A stretch of DNA of 48,123 nucleotides from Coxiellaceae bacterium (GCA_014238325.1 JABABH010000231.1:1-48123), one strand, 5' to 3'. Positions 18,237-27,349 are shown, counted from the stretch's first letter. The notes: generated by a model not told the origin, from the sequence alone. Numbers and translations are program-made.

Positions 18237-19367
18237 ATGACAGACAATTATCCTTCTCCTTTAGTTAGTATTCTAGTCACAACGTATAATCGTAGTCACT
18301 TACTGAAGCGTGCAATCCAGTCAGCACTAGCACAAGACTATGAACATTTAGAACTCGTCATTATTGATGACTGCTCTTCAGACGATACACCTGATATCGT
18401 TCGCTCCATTGACGATAGCAGAATTCGTTACATTCGAAATACAGAAAATGTTGGTTCAAAGGATGGAGATCGCATTCATCTGCATAGATTTGTATATACT
18501 TTGATGCGTGGTCAATACTTTGTGTATTTATGTGATGATGATTACTGGCCTAAAACTACTTTAATCCGAAGGCAAGTAGAAATACTTTCTCATGACCAGA
18601 ATGTTGCCATGGTTGTTGGGGGACAATTATCCATTCGGTATATCAAAGATCACGATCTCTCAAATATTACAAGCATCTTAGAGTCTATTCCTCAAGTTGA
18701 ATACAATCTTATGCATACACAGCCTAAAAAAACAGATTTCTTTGCAAAAGGTCTATACAAAAAAAAATTTATGACATCGGAAGAATTTCTAGACGCTTTT
18801 GCTGAAAACCCGCATGCTAGAAATTTAATTGCTGGTGCGACTCTATATTCACGGAAAATTTTTATACAATCCGGCACTTTTTCATCCAGAGAGGGCTCAG
18901 TATTTCAAGCTGGTTATGAACTATCTATGGGGCCTGCATGCTACGGTCAGGTTGTTTATCTAGATGAGCCTGCCATTATTGTCACCGTACTCGCCTCTAA
19001 TGCCAGCTTCAGTCGCACTCAACTGTATCATTACTATGACTGCATTAAAAGCATTATATGCGCACTCCACACCCCCTTATCTCATATTAAGGATTTAAAA
19101 AAACGACGTTTTATAAAGAAAATTCGACGAAAAACTATTCGCAATGTTACTCGTGGTTTTCTAGTTAATACTATGACCATTATAAGAGATGGTGTATTAG
19201 ACCTGTGCAGCCTAGAAAATATGAGTTGCTCCGTCTATCCCAGACACGCCCTTAAAATATATAGTATATATAGAATTTTTCCTGGGATACGAGAAGGAAA
19301 GCTAATAGCTTATATTTATTTTTTAAAACTCAAAAAATTGATAACCCTTTTAATCCGGAAAAGCTGA
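18237..19367 (+). CDS. Family 2 glycosyltransferase
   Basis: This 376-aa GT-A fold enzyme begins with the family 2 signature VSILVTTYNRSHLLKRAIQS, followed by VIIDDCSSDDT for nucleotide-sugar binding and CDDDYWP as the metal-binding DXD-type motif near residue 100. It should transfer a sugar from an NDP donor to a growing glycan on the cytoplasmic side of the membrane. The C-terminal part is basic and poorly conserved in appearance. It is the last plus-strand gene of the run, and its 3' end overlaps the 3' end of the opposite-strand GT2 gene by 52 bases. Confidence 0.88.
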   Translation: MTDNYPSPLVSILVTTYNRSHLLKRAIQSALAQDYEHLELVIIDDCSSDDTPDIVRSIDDSRIRYIRNTENVGSKDGDRIHLHRFVYTLMRGQYFVYLCDDDYWPKTTLIRRQVEILSHDQNVAMVVGGQLSIRYIKDHDLSNITSILESIPQVEYNLMHTQPKKTDFFAKGLYKKKFMTSEEFLDAFAENPHARNLIAGATLYSRKIFIQSGTFSSREGSVFQAGYELSMGPACYGQVVYLDEPAIIVTVLASNASFSRTQLYHYYDCIKSIICALHTPLSHIKDLKKRRFIKKIRRKTIRNVTRGFLVNTMTIIRDGVLDLCSLENMSCSVYPRHALKIYSIYRIFPGIREGKLIAYIYFLKLKKLITLLIRKS

Positions 19368-20407
19368 TAGCATCTAAAGACATAGGGGTAGATCGTAAAA
19401 ATATAAGCAAACACTAATTTGCACGATTCCTTATTAGGGAAGATTAGATATTTGACATGTTGCCATAGAAAATAAATAAAAACAGGCACTTTTAAGTGTC
19501 GGCGTATTTCATTCGTATTTTTTTCTACGGATAATGACCCAGGCCTATAAACACAAACTAAACCTCTCAACATTTCAAGGTTCCAGTGCTGCATATATTT
19601 TTTTCTATCACACCTACTCACAAGACTATCTTTAAACAATCCTCTGAAAATTCGTTGCGCATACTGATGATAGCAATAAGCAAAGGTTAAAGGGTATTGT
19701 TCAGTTAATCCCCCTACTGATGTCACATGAATATGCGGGTCGCTCTCAAACCCCACCTCACCAGCTCTCGCGATCGCCATAATAAACTCTAAATCAGAAC
19801 CAAATGCATCGGGTAGTTCATGGCGCCGAAAAATAAAATGATTTGAATTTAACTGGACGATCATATTAACCCTTATAACTGCATATAGAGCACATTTTTG
19901 CAAAAATATATCATGGATATAACGGTGAATAAATTCGGCACCTGTTATAATAAGATTATCACGACACCAATTTTGAACCTCTTCTTCTCCTTCAAACAAG
20001 ATCGGTATTTGAACCATGCTTAATTTTAGGTTGTGGTCGAGCCTCTTACAAGCACGACGGATAGAGCTGGCATCAATAAACTCATTTTTATCTGTCGTTA
20101 ATAATGTATATTGGGCCTGACAATGTTGATTATAATAGACCTGCAAAGCTGAAAATAAACCAAGATTCTTCGGCATTCTAATATAACGAACTTGCTCTGC
20201 ATTAAAATGTCGAGACACCCCTTCTACCGAAACAACACCTAAGCCCGGAACTTCTTCTAATTTCCAAGAACCATCATCAATAACAACAAAACGACAACTA
20301 GGCATATGAAGCCGCATACCTGAGCATAGCAAATGGTATAGTTTTTTAGGTCTATTAAAGGTTGGAATGAGAACTTCTAGTTGAACACGATGATTATTTT
20401 GTATCAT
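19316..20407 (-). CDS. Divergent family 2 glycosyltransferase
   Basis: This is a 363-aa protein with an N-terminal GT2 signature LEVLIPTFNRPKKLYHLL and FVVIDDGSW. Where GT2 enzymes usually carry a DXD motif it has LLTTDKNEF, so metal binding may be changed. A later SDLEFIMAIA segment could supply the acidic catalytic-base region. The start overlaps the stop of the upstream gene (ATGA at 20404-20407), so it is translationally coupled to the TIGR04372-type gene. Its 3' end overlaps the convergent GT2 gene. The donor and acceptor are unknown. Confidence 0.8.
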   Translation of the reverse strand: MIQNNHRVQLEVLIPTFNRPKKLYHLLCSGMRLHMPSCRFVVIDDGSWKLEEVPGLGVVSVEGVSRHFNAEQVRYIRMPKNLGLFSALQVYYNQHCQAQYTLLTTDKNEFIDASSIRRACKRLDHNLKLSMVQIPILFEGEEEVQNWCRDNLIITGAEFIHRYIHDIFLQKCALYAVIRVNMIVQLNSNHFIFRRHELPDAFGSDLEFIMAIARAGEVGFESDPHIHVTSVGGLTEQYPLTFAYCYHQYAQRIFRGLFKDSLVSRCDRKKYMQHWNLEMLRGLVCVYRPGSLSVEKNTNEIRRHLKVPVFIYFLWQHVKYLIFPNKESCKLVFAYIFTIYPYVFRCYQLFRIKRVINFLSFKK

Positions 20408-21900
20408 GATAGACCCAGTATATCTCGATATTTTTCCATAAACGCTTGAGGAATACGTCCATTATACCCCATATCGTATTTTTCAACTAATCGATTAAAA
20501 GCATTCTCGTTATTGCTTATACAATGGTTGGGCAAATTTAATAATGCTTCGTCTAAACCTAGCATCATGTCTTTAGGGTCTATCCGTTTCAAAGCAACCT
20601 TGTGTATATCAAGAAGGAACTGACTATCTGCATAGGCTAATCGTGCAAACACCTCTTCTATCGTTAATACTCTATTTTTTCTATATGAATAATAAAAACA
20701 TGGCATAAATAAACTATTCGGATAATACGGTATTCCCTTAATAAGCTGATAATTAAGATGCAAGCTTGGAACTCCAAAACTTCTAGCTACTGCATGTAAG
20801 CCGGTAGACGTTGTAATAAACAAGCGACAACTCGCTGATAATCCAACATCTAATACACTTGAGCGATTAGATTTATGCGCATAGTCGATAACACGATCAG
20901 GATGCTGAAATTGCCGCTTATCTAGCCTAGGTGCAGAAGGATGCCCCATGCGAATAACCCAGCCCCCTCTCTCTACAACGGCATTAATCAAAGGATAAAA
21001 ATCCTCTACTGGCGTATTACGATGACTTTGGCTCATATCATCTTCCACAGAATAATAACCTGCTGAGCGAACATGCAAACAAACAAACCAATCTTCTGCT
21101 TGTAAGCCCCATCGATCTCTTTGCTCGGCAACAGCTGCTTGATGTAGCTTAGTGAGTTTTAATAGAGGCTCTCTGCCTTCTTGATGCCATCGGCCTTGTA
21201 TGTCTGCCATAGCATAATGTGAGTAGAATACCTTCTTACATACCGATGTTCTTCTATAATCTTCCGGAATGACCCAATTCCAATCTGATTCAATCGGCTG
21301 ATATACGGATAATTTAGCAATATCATTGGGATCAGTCACAATTTCAATATAAGAAGACCAATAATTTAAGAATTCACGATTCACAATCTCTTGCTCAGGC
21401 GCTAGCACATAATAGGGTCGATTATCTTGAGTTAAAATCTTTCGCTTAATAAAACTATCAAGATGTCCCATGCAGCCAATGGAACGTATGCATAAAAAAA
21501 AAAAAAATACATGGTCATCCCAAGCATGGAACTTAACTAGAGCACACCTTGCTCGTTCTTGATACACAAAAGATAAAAGCGCCTGTTTATATCGCGCTCG
21601 ATTCCATAAATTAACAGCAATTTCTTTATCACTATAGACACGAAACTCTATAATATCTTGATGATTAAAAAAAACACCAATAAAACATAAATACATGCTT
21701 CGAAAGAGGCTTTCTTCTGCTAAATAATAATTAATCACAGGCCGAGATACATATGCCTCTATACTTCGCATCATAAAGCGACCTTTAAAAAAAAGTCTAA
21801 CCTTCCAAGCTAAGCGCCATATATACCTGAAACCAAGCAAAATTAATATTTTTTTAAACCGAACCATCATAAATAGCGATATTGTCTGTTCTAAACTCAT
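20404..21900 (-). CDS. TIGR04372-type glycosyltransferase (copy 2 of a tandem pair)
   Basis: This 498-aa protein carries the block pattern I associate with the TIGR04372 putative glycosyltransferases: FVCLHVRSAGYY, RNTPVEDFYPLI, RGGWVIRMGHPSAP, VIDYAHKS and a C-terminal STGLHAVARSFGVPSLHLNY. The last block resembles the nucleotide-sugar site of GT-B enzymes. A run of 14 adenines at 21494-21507 (T14 in the mRNA sense) encodes HVFFFFL and would change the frame with any one-base slip. It aligns over most of its length with the gene upstream (21955-23343), with a 54-base gap between them. The substrates are unknown. Confidence 0.85.
   Translation of the reverse strand: MSLEQTISLFMMVRFKKILILLGFRYIWRLAWKVRLFFKGRFMMRSIEAYVSRPVINYYLAEESLFRSMYLCFIGVFFNHQDIIEFRVYSDKEIAVNLWNRARYKQALLSFVYQERARCALVKFHAWDDHVFFFFLCIRSIGCMGHLDSFIKRKILTQDNRPYYVLAPEQEIVNREFLNYWSSYIEIVTDPNDIAKLSVYQPIESDWNWVIPEDYRRTSVCKKVFYSHYAMADIQGRWHQEGREPLLKLTKLHQAAVAEQRDRWGLQAEDWFVCLHVRSAGYYSVEDDMSQSHRNTPVEDFYPLINAVVERGGWVIRMGHPSAPRLDKRQFQHPDRVIDYAHKSNRSSVLDVGLSASCRLFITTSTGLHAVARSFGVPSLHLNYQLIKGIPYYPNSLFMPCFYYSYRKNRVLTIEEVFARLAYADSQFLLDIHKVALKRIDPKDMMLGLDEALLNLPNHCISNNENAFNRLVEKYDMGYNGRIPQAFMEKYRDILGLS
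21494..21507. repeat. A14 homopolymer tract inside a glycosyltransferase gene
   Basis: Fourteen consecutive A residues lie about 400 bases into the coding sequence of the minus-strand gene 20404-21900, where they encode phenylalanines. The tandem paralogue has no such run at the aligned place (it reads NFLLLPRNG). Long mononucleotide tracts in surface-glycan transferase genes are the classic substrate for slipped-strand phase variation, and they are also a common site of sequencing error. The frame is intact as given. Confidence 0.9.
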
Positions 21901-21954
21901 CCAAAAGACTTTAAAAACTGTATTAAAACTTTCATAATAAGCTCTTCACTTGTG

Positions 21955-23343
21955 TTATAAATTTAATACATTTTGATATTTTTCTACAAAAGCTTGAGGT
22001 ATATGTCCATTGATATTCATATTATATTTTTTAACCAACCGACCAAAGACCTTTGCTTGATCTGACCCAACATCTTTAGATATCCCGAATAAGGCTTCGT
22101 CTAAACCTAGGATCATATCTTTTGGGCCTACCCGCCTTACCGAAACCTGCTTCATATCGAGATGAATCTGATGATCTGCATAGGGTAAGGTTGAGAATAC
22201 TTCTTCTATCGTTAATACTCGATGTTGCTTATGTGAATAATAAAAACATGGCATCAATAGACTATTAGGATAATGCGGCAGCCCCTTAATAAGCTGATAA
22301 TTAAGATGCAAGCTTGGAACTCCAAAACTTTTAGCTACTGCATGTAGACCGCTATTCGTGGTTATAAACAAGCGACAACTCGCTGATAATCCGACATCTA
22401 GCAGACTCGACCGACAAGACTCATGCGCATAATCGATAATTCGCGGGTGTCGAAGTTGCTGCTTATCTAGCCTAGGTGCAGAAGGATGCCCCATACGAAT
22501 GACCCAGCCTCCTCTTTCTACAATCGCATTCATCAAAGGATAATAGTCTTCTATCGGGGTATTTCGTAAATTCTGACTTCGCCCATCATGCTGCCAATAC
22601 CCTGCTGAACGAATATGTAAGCAAACAAACCAATCTTCTTCTGTTAAACCCCATTGCTGCCTTTGCTGCATCACAGCGACTTGATGTGGCTCACTTAATG
22701 TCAATAGCGGCTCCCTGCCTTCTTGATACCATTGCTGTTGTATGCTTGCCATCGCATCATGCGCATATAATAGGTGGCCAGGCTTTTGAGATATCGCCCA
22801 GTTCCAATTCTCAGTAAAGGCAGGTTCGTATATAGCCCATTCAGCTATCTTTTTTGGATCGGTCACGAACGTAAGATAAGAAGACCAATAATTTAAAAAA
22901 TCAATATTTACAATATCATGTTTAGGAGCGAGTAAATAATACTCTCGACGATCTTGATTTAAAATTTTCTGCTTAATAAAAGCATCTATATGCCCCATAC
23001 ATCCAATGATGTTTACGCCATTACGAGGCAATAAAAGAAAGTTTTTATCCTCCCATTGACAAGCTTGGATACGCTGCTTGCGCACTATGTCTGCACGTAA
23101 AAAATAATCCAGTGATCGTGAATGGCGTCCCTGCATCCATAGATTTTCTGCTAATTGTGTGTATTTTTGTGATGATCTTTGATCAGCAAATAATCGCAAA
23201 AACAATGCTGATAACTGCATAACAAGCTGCTTCAAGATGAGTCGTCGATCCAATCGAATATAGTTCATCGCCCACAGATTAAATACCACTATCCTACTAT
23301 GCAAGGCAGTCCGAAAAACAGTAAGCGATATCCTCTTCATCAC
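21955..23343 (-). CDS. TIGR04372-type glycosyltransferase (copy 1 of a tandem pair)
   Basis: This 462-aa protein has the same blocks as the gene downstream: IIGCMGHIDAFIKQKIL, FVCLHIRSAGYW, RNTPIEDYYPLM, RGGWVIRMGHPSAP, IIDYAHES and SGLHAVAKSFGVPSLHLNY. AGGA lies five bases before its ATG, a good ribosome-binding site. A 92-base gap separates it from the E1-beta gene upstream. The pair shares long identical stretches in the C-terminal half and differs more in the N-terminal ~120 residues, which suggests a shared donor sugar and different acceptors. That last point is inference from the pattern of divergence. Confidence 0.87.
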   Translation of the reverse strand: MMKRISLTVFRTALHSRIVVFNLWAMNYIRLDRRLILKQLVMQLSALFLRLFADQRSSQKYTQLAENLWMQGRHSRSLDYFLRADIVRKQRIQACQWEDKNFLLLPRNGVNIIGCMGHIDAFIKQKILNQDRREYYLLAPKHDIVNIDFLNYWSSYLTFVTDPKKIAEWAIYEPAFTENWNWAISQKPGHLLYAHDAMASIQQQWYQEGREPLLTLSEPHQVAVMQQRQQWGLTEEDWFVCLHIRSAGYWQHDGRSQNLRNTPIEDYYPLMNAIVERGGWVIRMGHPSAPRLDKQQLRHPRIIDYAHESCRSSLLDVGLSASCRLFITTNSGLHAVAKSFGVPSLHLNYQLIKGLPHYPNSLLMPCFYYSHKQHRVLTIEEVFSTLPYADHQIHLDMKQVSVRRVGPKDMILGLDEALFGISKDVGSDQAKVFGRLVKKYNMNINGHIPQAFVEKYQNVLNL

Positions 23344-23435
23344 TTTCCTAATAAGGATAAAATCATGATGTATTGCGGCATAGCTTGTATCTCTATATTC
23401 ATCACTCTATGATGAGAATGCAAAAAACAGATCGA

Positions 23436-24494
23436 TTAAAAAGGACCATTAAACCATCTCCCAGGAATATCTCGAGGACACTGGTCTCGCTCTGCTGTTA
23501 AGGGTTGTATATCAATATCCACACGCAGCATATCTGATAGAGTACGTACGATATCATCACTATAGGTATACATCGGTACGGCTAGAGCTGGACTCGTCAA
23601 GACCGGATAATCCGGCATCACTAAGCGTTTAGGCGGGCATCTTAAGTCATCAAAACAATCCATACTAACCTTCGCAATCACCTCAGCAGCAATGGAACAA
23701 AATTCGAACCCTGTATCTAAAACCAATAATTTACCTGTCTTTTTAATAGAATGATAAATCGTATTCCAATCTAAAGGTTTCACGGTTCTTAAATCAATAA
23801 GCTCACAACTAACCCCCTGAGCGCTTAAAAACTTCACGGCATGCAATGCTTCTACGGTTATATAAGACATCGAGACTATCGTTATGTCGTCACCTCCAAC
23901 GACTACATTCGCTTTTCCTAAAGGAATATAGCGATATAAATCAGCGCTACTACCCGCGCAAATATGATGTAACCAACGGTGCTCTATAAATATAACAGGA
24001 TTATTATCAAATATACTCGATAATAATAAACCATATACATCTTCTGCTAAGCCAGGCATCACGACCTTTAAACCTGGAATATGTGCAAAGCAAGCCTGTA
24101 AGCTTTGGCAATGTGTCGGCCCTTGTCCCCATCCTCTACCCACGATCATTCGAATCGTCATGGGAACAGGCATCGTGCCTGCAAATAAGCTATGCCATTT
24201 TGCAGCACCATTTATAATCTGATCTAAGGACAGCAAAGTAAAGTCTAGGCGATAATGGTTTAGTATGGGGCGAAATCCCTGTATAGCTAAGCCAATACCA
24301 ACCCCTGTCATGGCATTTTCTGCGGTAGGCATATCAAAAACACGATCCCCTCCAAAATCTTCAAGCAACCCAACGGTACTACCAAAAATACGACCGGAAT
24401 CATTAATGTTGAGCCCATAACATAATACTGTAGCATCAATTTGCATCGCCTTTCTGAGACCCGCATTGATCAATTCAACAAATGTCTTATTCAA
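23436..24494 (-). CDS. Thiamine-diphosphate dehydrogenase E1 beta-like subunit
   Basis: This is the beta subunit of a two-chain TPP enzyme of the pyruvate/branched-chain 2-oxoacid dehydrogenase E1 type. Seen are MPTAENAMTGVGIGLA with the cofactor-activating Glu, GRGWGQGPTHCQS in the pyrimidine-binding domain, and a C-terminal transketolase-like domain. TTG 24494 is the likely start: AGGAGG lies nine bases upstream and the TTG overlaps the TGA stop of the alpha gene, giving about 352 aa. A longer frame from TTG 24533 would overlap the alpha gene by 43 bases. No E2 or E3 gene is nearby, so it probably does not work in a 2-oxoacid dehydrogenase complex but in a sugar-modifying carboligation or decarboxylation. 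Confidence 0.85.
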   Translation of the reverse strand: MNKTFVELINAGLRKAMQIDATVLCYGLNINDSGRIFGSTVGLLEDFGGDRVFDMPTAENAMTGVGIGLAIQGFRPILNHYRLDFTLLSLDQIINGAAKWHSLFAGTMPVPMTIRMIVGRGWGQGPTHCQSLQACFAHIPGLKVVMPGLAEDVYGLLLSSIFDNNPVIFIEHRWLHHICAGSSADLYRYIPLGKANVVVGGDDITIVSMSYITVEALHAVKFLSAQGVSCELIDLRTVKPLDWNTIYHSIKKTGKLLVLDTGFEFCSIAAEVIAKVSMDCFDDLRCPPKRLVMPDYPVLTSPALAVPMYTYSDDIVRTLSDMLRVDIDIQPLTAERDQCPRDIPGRWFNGPF

Positions 24495-25504
24495 ATCGCT
24501 GCTTCCTCCTGATTTAAGCGATCGCTCAGCCAAGCTAGCTGATTATCTGCATATCGATAATGGAGACTCTCTTTAGCATCAGGCCATGCCGAGTGCTCTG
24601 CAAAATCAAAAGCGGCTTCAATTTCATGCTGTATTGCAGATCGCCAATCATGTATATCCACTTCTGTTATATGCTTTGAAGCTAATAATGCTGCCGATAA
24701 CGATGGTACTGGGTCGCGCGATGCCCAATCATTAAATTCAGATTGAGGGCGATCAAGATGGGTATCATCTTCTGGGCCACAATGTATCTTAAAACGATAC
24801 GTAGGACATTCTAAGAACCAAGGTCCACTATTATTGCGAATATCTTCGAAGACGTCTGTCAATGGTTTAAAGCTAGACAGCACATTATTGCCGTCAATCT
24901 TTGCTGTTTTTGCTCCCATACCTCTCGCCATTCTATAAATTTCTCGATCAGCTGGTTGACGCATAGACAATGGCGTGTTGACAGAATAGAGATTATTTTC
25001 ACAAATAAATAATACAGGCAATGTCTTTAATGCGGCAAAATTGATAGATTCATAGAAAGCCCCTTCTTCAATGGCAGCATCACCTAAAAAAATACAGGTG
25101 ATCGCCTGTGATTTTTTTAATTGCTGAGCCAATGCCAGACCGACTCCTAATGGAATAGTATTGCCTACAATGGCTGTACTGGCGACAAACCCAACCGACA
25201 AGTCGCTTAAATTCATGGAACCACCTCGACCTTGAGTAGCACCCGTCTTCTTACCGTATAATTCAGCGATAAAACGATTTAAATCACCCCCCTTAGCTAA
25301 ATAATGAGCATGAGCGCGATGCGTGCTGACCACTAAATCTTCTTGCCGTAAATGCTCACAAGCCATCACCGCTATCGCTTCCTGCCCAATGGATAAATGC
25401 ACCGGGCAACGCATTTTTCCTTTGGGATAATGCAAAGCAATCGCTTCCTCGATCATACGTATGCGTAATATTTTATATAACAAGTCCCTATATATATTAT
25501 TCAT
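24491..25504 (-). CDS. Thiamine-diphosphate dehydrogenase E1 alpha-like subunit
   Basis: This 337-aa partner of the beta-like subunit has the cofactor-binding motif GDAAIEEGAFYESINFAA followed by ICENN (the family pattern is GDG ... NN). RGGSMNL and HRAHAHYLAKGG match conserved E1-alpha stretches. In known complexes alpha2beta2 E1 decarboxylates a 2-oxoacid and passes the acyl group to lipoyl-E2. Here there is no E2, and the neighbours are transketolase subunits, methyltransferases and glycosyltransferases. The expected product is therefore a two-carbon addition to, or cleavage of, a sugar, which is inference. A candidate promoter overlaps the end of the transketolase gene upstream. Confidence 0.87.
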   Translation of the reverse strand: MNNIYRDLLYKILRIRMIEEAIALHYPKGKMRCPVHLSIGQEAIAVMACEHLRQEDLVVSTHRAHAHYLAKGGDLNRFIAELYGKKTGATQGRGGSMNLSDLSVGFVASTAIVGNTIPLGVGLALAQQLKKSQAITCIFLGDAAIEEGAFYESINFAALKTLPVLFICENNLYSVNTPLSMRQPADREIYRMARGMGAKTAKIDGNNVLSSFKPLTDVFEDIRNNSGPWFLECPTYRFKIHCGPEDDTHLDRPQSEFNDWASRDPVPSLSAALLASKHITEVDIHDWRSAIQHEIEAAFDFAEHSAWPDAKESLHYRYADNQLAWLSDRLNQEEAAI

Positions 25505-25581
25505 ATCAATTCAGCTTATATTTTTTGGCTAAGTACATTGTTTGATACAGAATCAGCTTATTCAGACATTTTTCTATAGAA

Positions 25582-25610
25582 ACTATATCGACCATGGTCA
25601 CGCTTGACAA
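25582..25610 (-). promoter_or_regulatory. Candidate internal promoter for the E1 alpha/beta genes
   Basis: On the minus strand TTGTCA (25610-25605) and TATAGT (25587-25582) are separated by exactly 17 bases, each matching the sigma-70 consensus at five of six positions. It overlaps the last codons of the transketolase C-terminal gene and precedes the E1 alpha ATG by about 80 bases. The 93-base gap here is the largest in the upper part of the minus-strand run, which fits an internal start of transcription. Confidence 0.5.
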
Positions 25611-26509
25611 GCGATATAATGAGCGCTTAAATGATGCTGATCTAATAATTCTTGATATTCTCCAAAAAAATGAATAAATTTATCTTGTAAAGAAAAACAT
25701 CTTAATTCACCCTCAAATTTATACTTCCAAGCCAAAACGGTCACGCGAGACCCTAAACCCCCATGCGGTACATGCTCCTCTAGAACTATCACTTTTTTAT
25801 GGGTTTTAAAAAGATGATATAACCCCTCTTCGTCTAAAGGTTTAATCATATGGCAAGAGACAATAGACACCGACTGATTTTGAAATCGACTATCCTTTAA
25901 ATCAAAGGCCAATTTTATAATGGATCCATACACGATCATACAAATATCCTGACCTCGACAAACATAGCGCAACTTCCCTGGCACGAAAGGCTCAACTGAT
26001 TGATCTGTATAATTTTTCTCTCCTTGTTTTCCTATACGAAGATAGACGGGCCCTTGACTCAACTGTGCACACCAACGGGTCACCTCTGCTGTCTCCAAAG
26101 GATCGCAGGGAGCCAACACGGTTAAATTGGGAATGGCTGTGGCGACAGCTATATCTTCCATCGCATGATGAGTTGACCCCAAGGTAGAATAAGTGACGCC
26201 TCCTGCAGCACCGACTACGGTGACAGGTAAATTTTGATAACACAAATCATCTCGAATAAATTCAAAGGGGCGATATAATGCAAAGGTCGCGATGGTATAG
26301 ACAAAGGGGCGCATTCCTCTTAACGCCATGCCTGCTGCCATACCCACCATAAGTTGCTCAGCAATGCCGACATTCAGAAAGCGTTCTGGAAAGTTTTCTG
26401 CAAATCTTAACATAGCGGGTACTGCTGGAGAAATATCTGCAGCTAAGAGCGCCAGCCGCTTGTCCTCGTTGGCTAGCTCGCAAAAGGTATTGGCAAATTT
26501 CTCTCTCAT
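25598..26509 (-). CDS. Transketolase, C-terminal subunit (split form)
   Basis: This 303-aa protein corresponds to the pyrimidine-binding and C-terminal domains of transketolase. The conserved Glu is in VGIAEQLMVGMAAGMAL, the TPP/substrate loop is GVTYSTLGSTHHAMED, and the C-terminal domain follows from about residue 170. Transketolase moves a two-carbon ketol group between sugar phosphates. The start overlaps the stop of the N-terminal subunit gene by an ATGA, giving a coupled two-gene enzyme. Split transketolases within surface-glycan clusters usually serve special sugar synthesis rather than central metabolism. Confidence 0.92.
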   Translation of the reverse strand: MREKFANTFCELANEDKRLALLAADISPAVPAMLRFAENFPERFLNVGIAEQLMVGMAAGMALRGMRPFVYTIATFALYRPFEFIRDDLCYQNLPVTVVGAAGGVTYSTLGSTHHAMEDIAVATAIPNLTVLAPCDPLETAEVTRWCAQLSQGPVYLRIGKQGEKNYTDQSVEPFVPGKLRYVCRGQDICMIVYGSIIKLAFDLKDSRFQNQSVSIVSCHMIKPLDEEGLYHLFKTHKKVIVLEEHVPHGGLGSRVTVLAWKYKFEGELRCFSLQDKFIHFFGEYQELLDQHHLSAHYIACQA

Positions 26510-27342
26510 ACACCGTATTCTATATGATCAGCAGAAGATAATTCATCTAAGGCGATTTGATATTCCTGAGCATTAGGAGAACGATAGTGCCATATCATAT
26601 CTTTCTCCATATAGGAGACACCTTTGCCCTTCATCGTATGACAAATCACAAACGTAGGAGCATCCTCTGCTAGCCCTCTTCCAGCATGAAAGATAGCATC
26701 AGCATCATGTCCGTCGATATCATGCACTTGCCAATTAAAGGCTTTTAACTTATCCGAGACTGGATAAAATGCCTGATAATTTTGCTTGATATTTGCTGCC
26801 GTGATATGATTATTTAAATCTAAAAATACGACTAATCGCCCTAATTTTAAATTAGCAGCCATCATAATCGCTTCCCAGGTCGACCCTTCTTGTAGCTCTC
26901 CATCCGATATAATCACATAGATCTTCGAATCTTGATCGTTCAATCGATTAGCATAAGCCATCCCAACAGACAAACCAAGACCATGCCCTAAGGAGCCTGT
27001 AGAAGCCGCAATGCCCGGTGCACCATAATCAGGATGCGCACCTAAGCGCCCCCCAGATTTACAAAAGAGTGCCATATCACGATCATTCAATACTCCCAAA
27101 TCATGCAAGATGACATATTGAATAGCACATCCATGCCCTTTAGACAAAACAAAATCATCTTGATAGATAAAATTTTCATCACGTCGCATCAAGCCATGAT
27201 AGATAACATCCATCATTTCAGTACAAGAAAATGCAGATGCCATATGTAAAGCCGGCACTTGCTGAGATAGTGCTAGAATAGCTTTTCTATATTTGAGGCA
27301 ACGCTGCTGAGATAATTTTAGATCAAAGCTGGTTTCAACCAT
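26506..27342 (-). CDS. Transketolase, N-terminal subunit (split form)
   Basis: This 278-aa protein matches the TPP-diphosphate-binding half of transketolase. It has LSKGHGCAIQY near residue 70, TGSLGHGLGLSVGMAYANRL and the metal/TPP motif ISDGELQEGSTWEAIMMA with LDLNN further on. It needs the C-terminal subunit encoded immediately downstream to be active. With the transaldolase at 34863 and the SIS isomerase at 40461 it could supply sedoheptulose 7-phosphate or a related ketose phosphate for the heptose-type pathway inferred here. The gene begins seven bases after the methyltransferase stop. Confidence 0.92.
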   Translation of the reverse strand: MVETSFDLKLSQQRCLKYRKAILALSQQVPALHMASAFSCTEMMDVIYHGLMRRDENFIYQDDFVLSKGHGCAIQYVILHDLGVLNDRDMALFCKSGGRLGAHPDYGAPGIAASTGSLGHGLGLSVGMAYANRLNDQDSKIYVIISDGELQEGSTWEAIMMAANLKLGRLVVFLDLNNHITAANIKQNYQAFYPVSDKLKAFNWQVHDIDGHDADAIFHAGRGLAEDAPTFVICHTMKGKGVSYMEKDMIWHYRSPNAQEYQIALDELSSADHIEYGV

Positions 27343-27349
27343 TATCTCA

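Noticed and set aside
23436..25504. Annotation as ordinary pyruvate dehydrogenase E1
   Set aside because: No E2 (lipoyl acyltransferase) or E3 gene is nearby and all neighbours are glycan genes, so I kept the neutral name E1-like.
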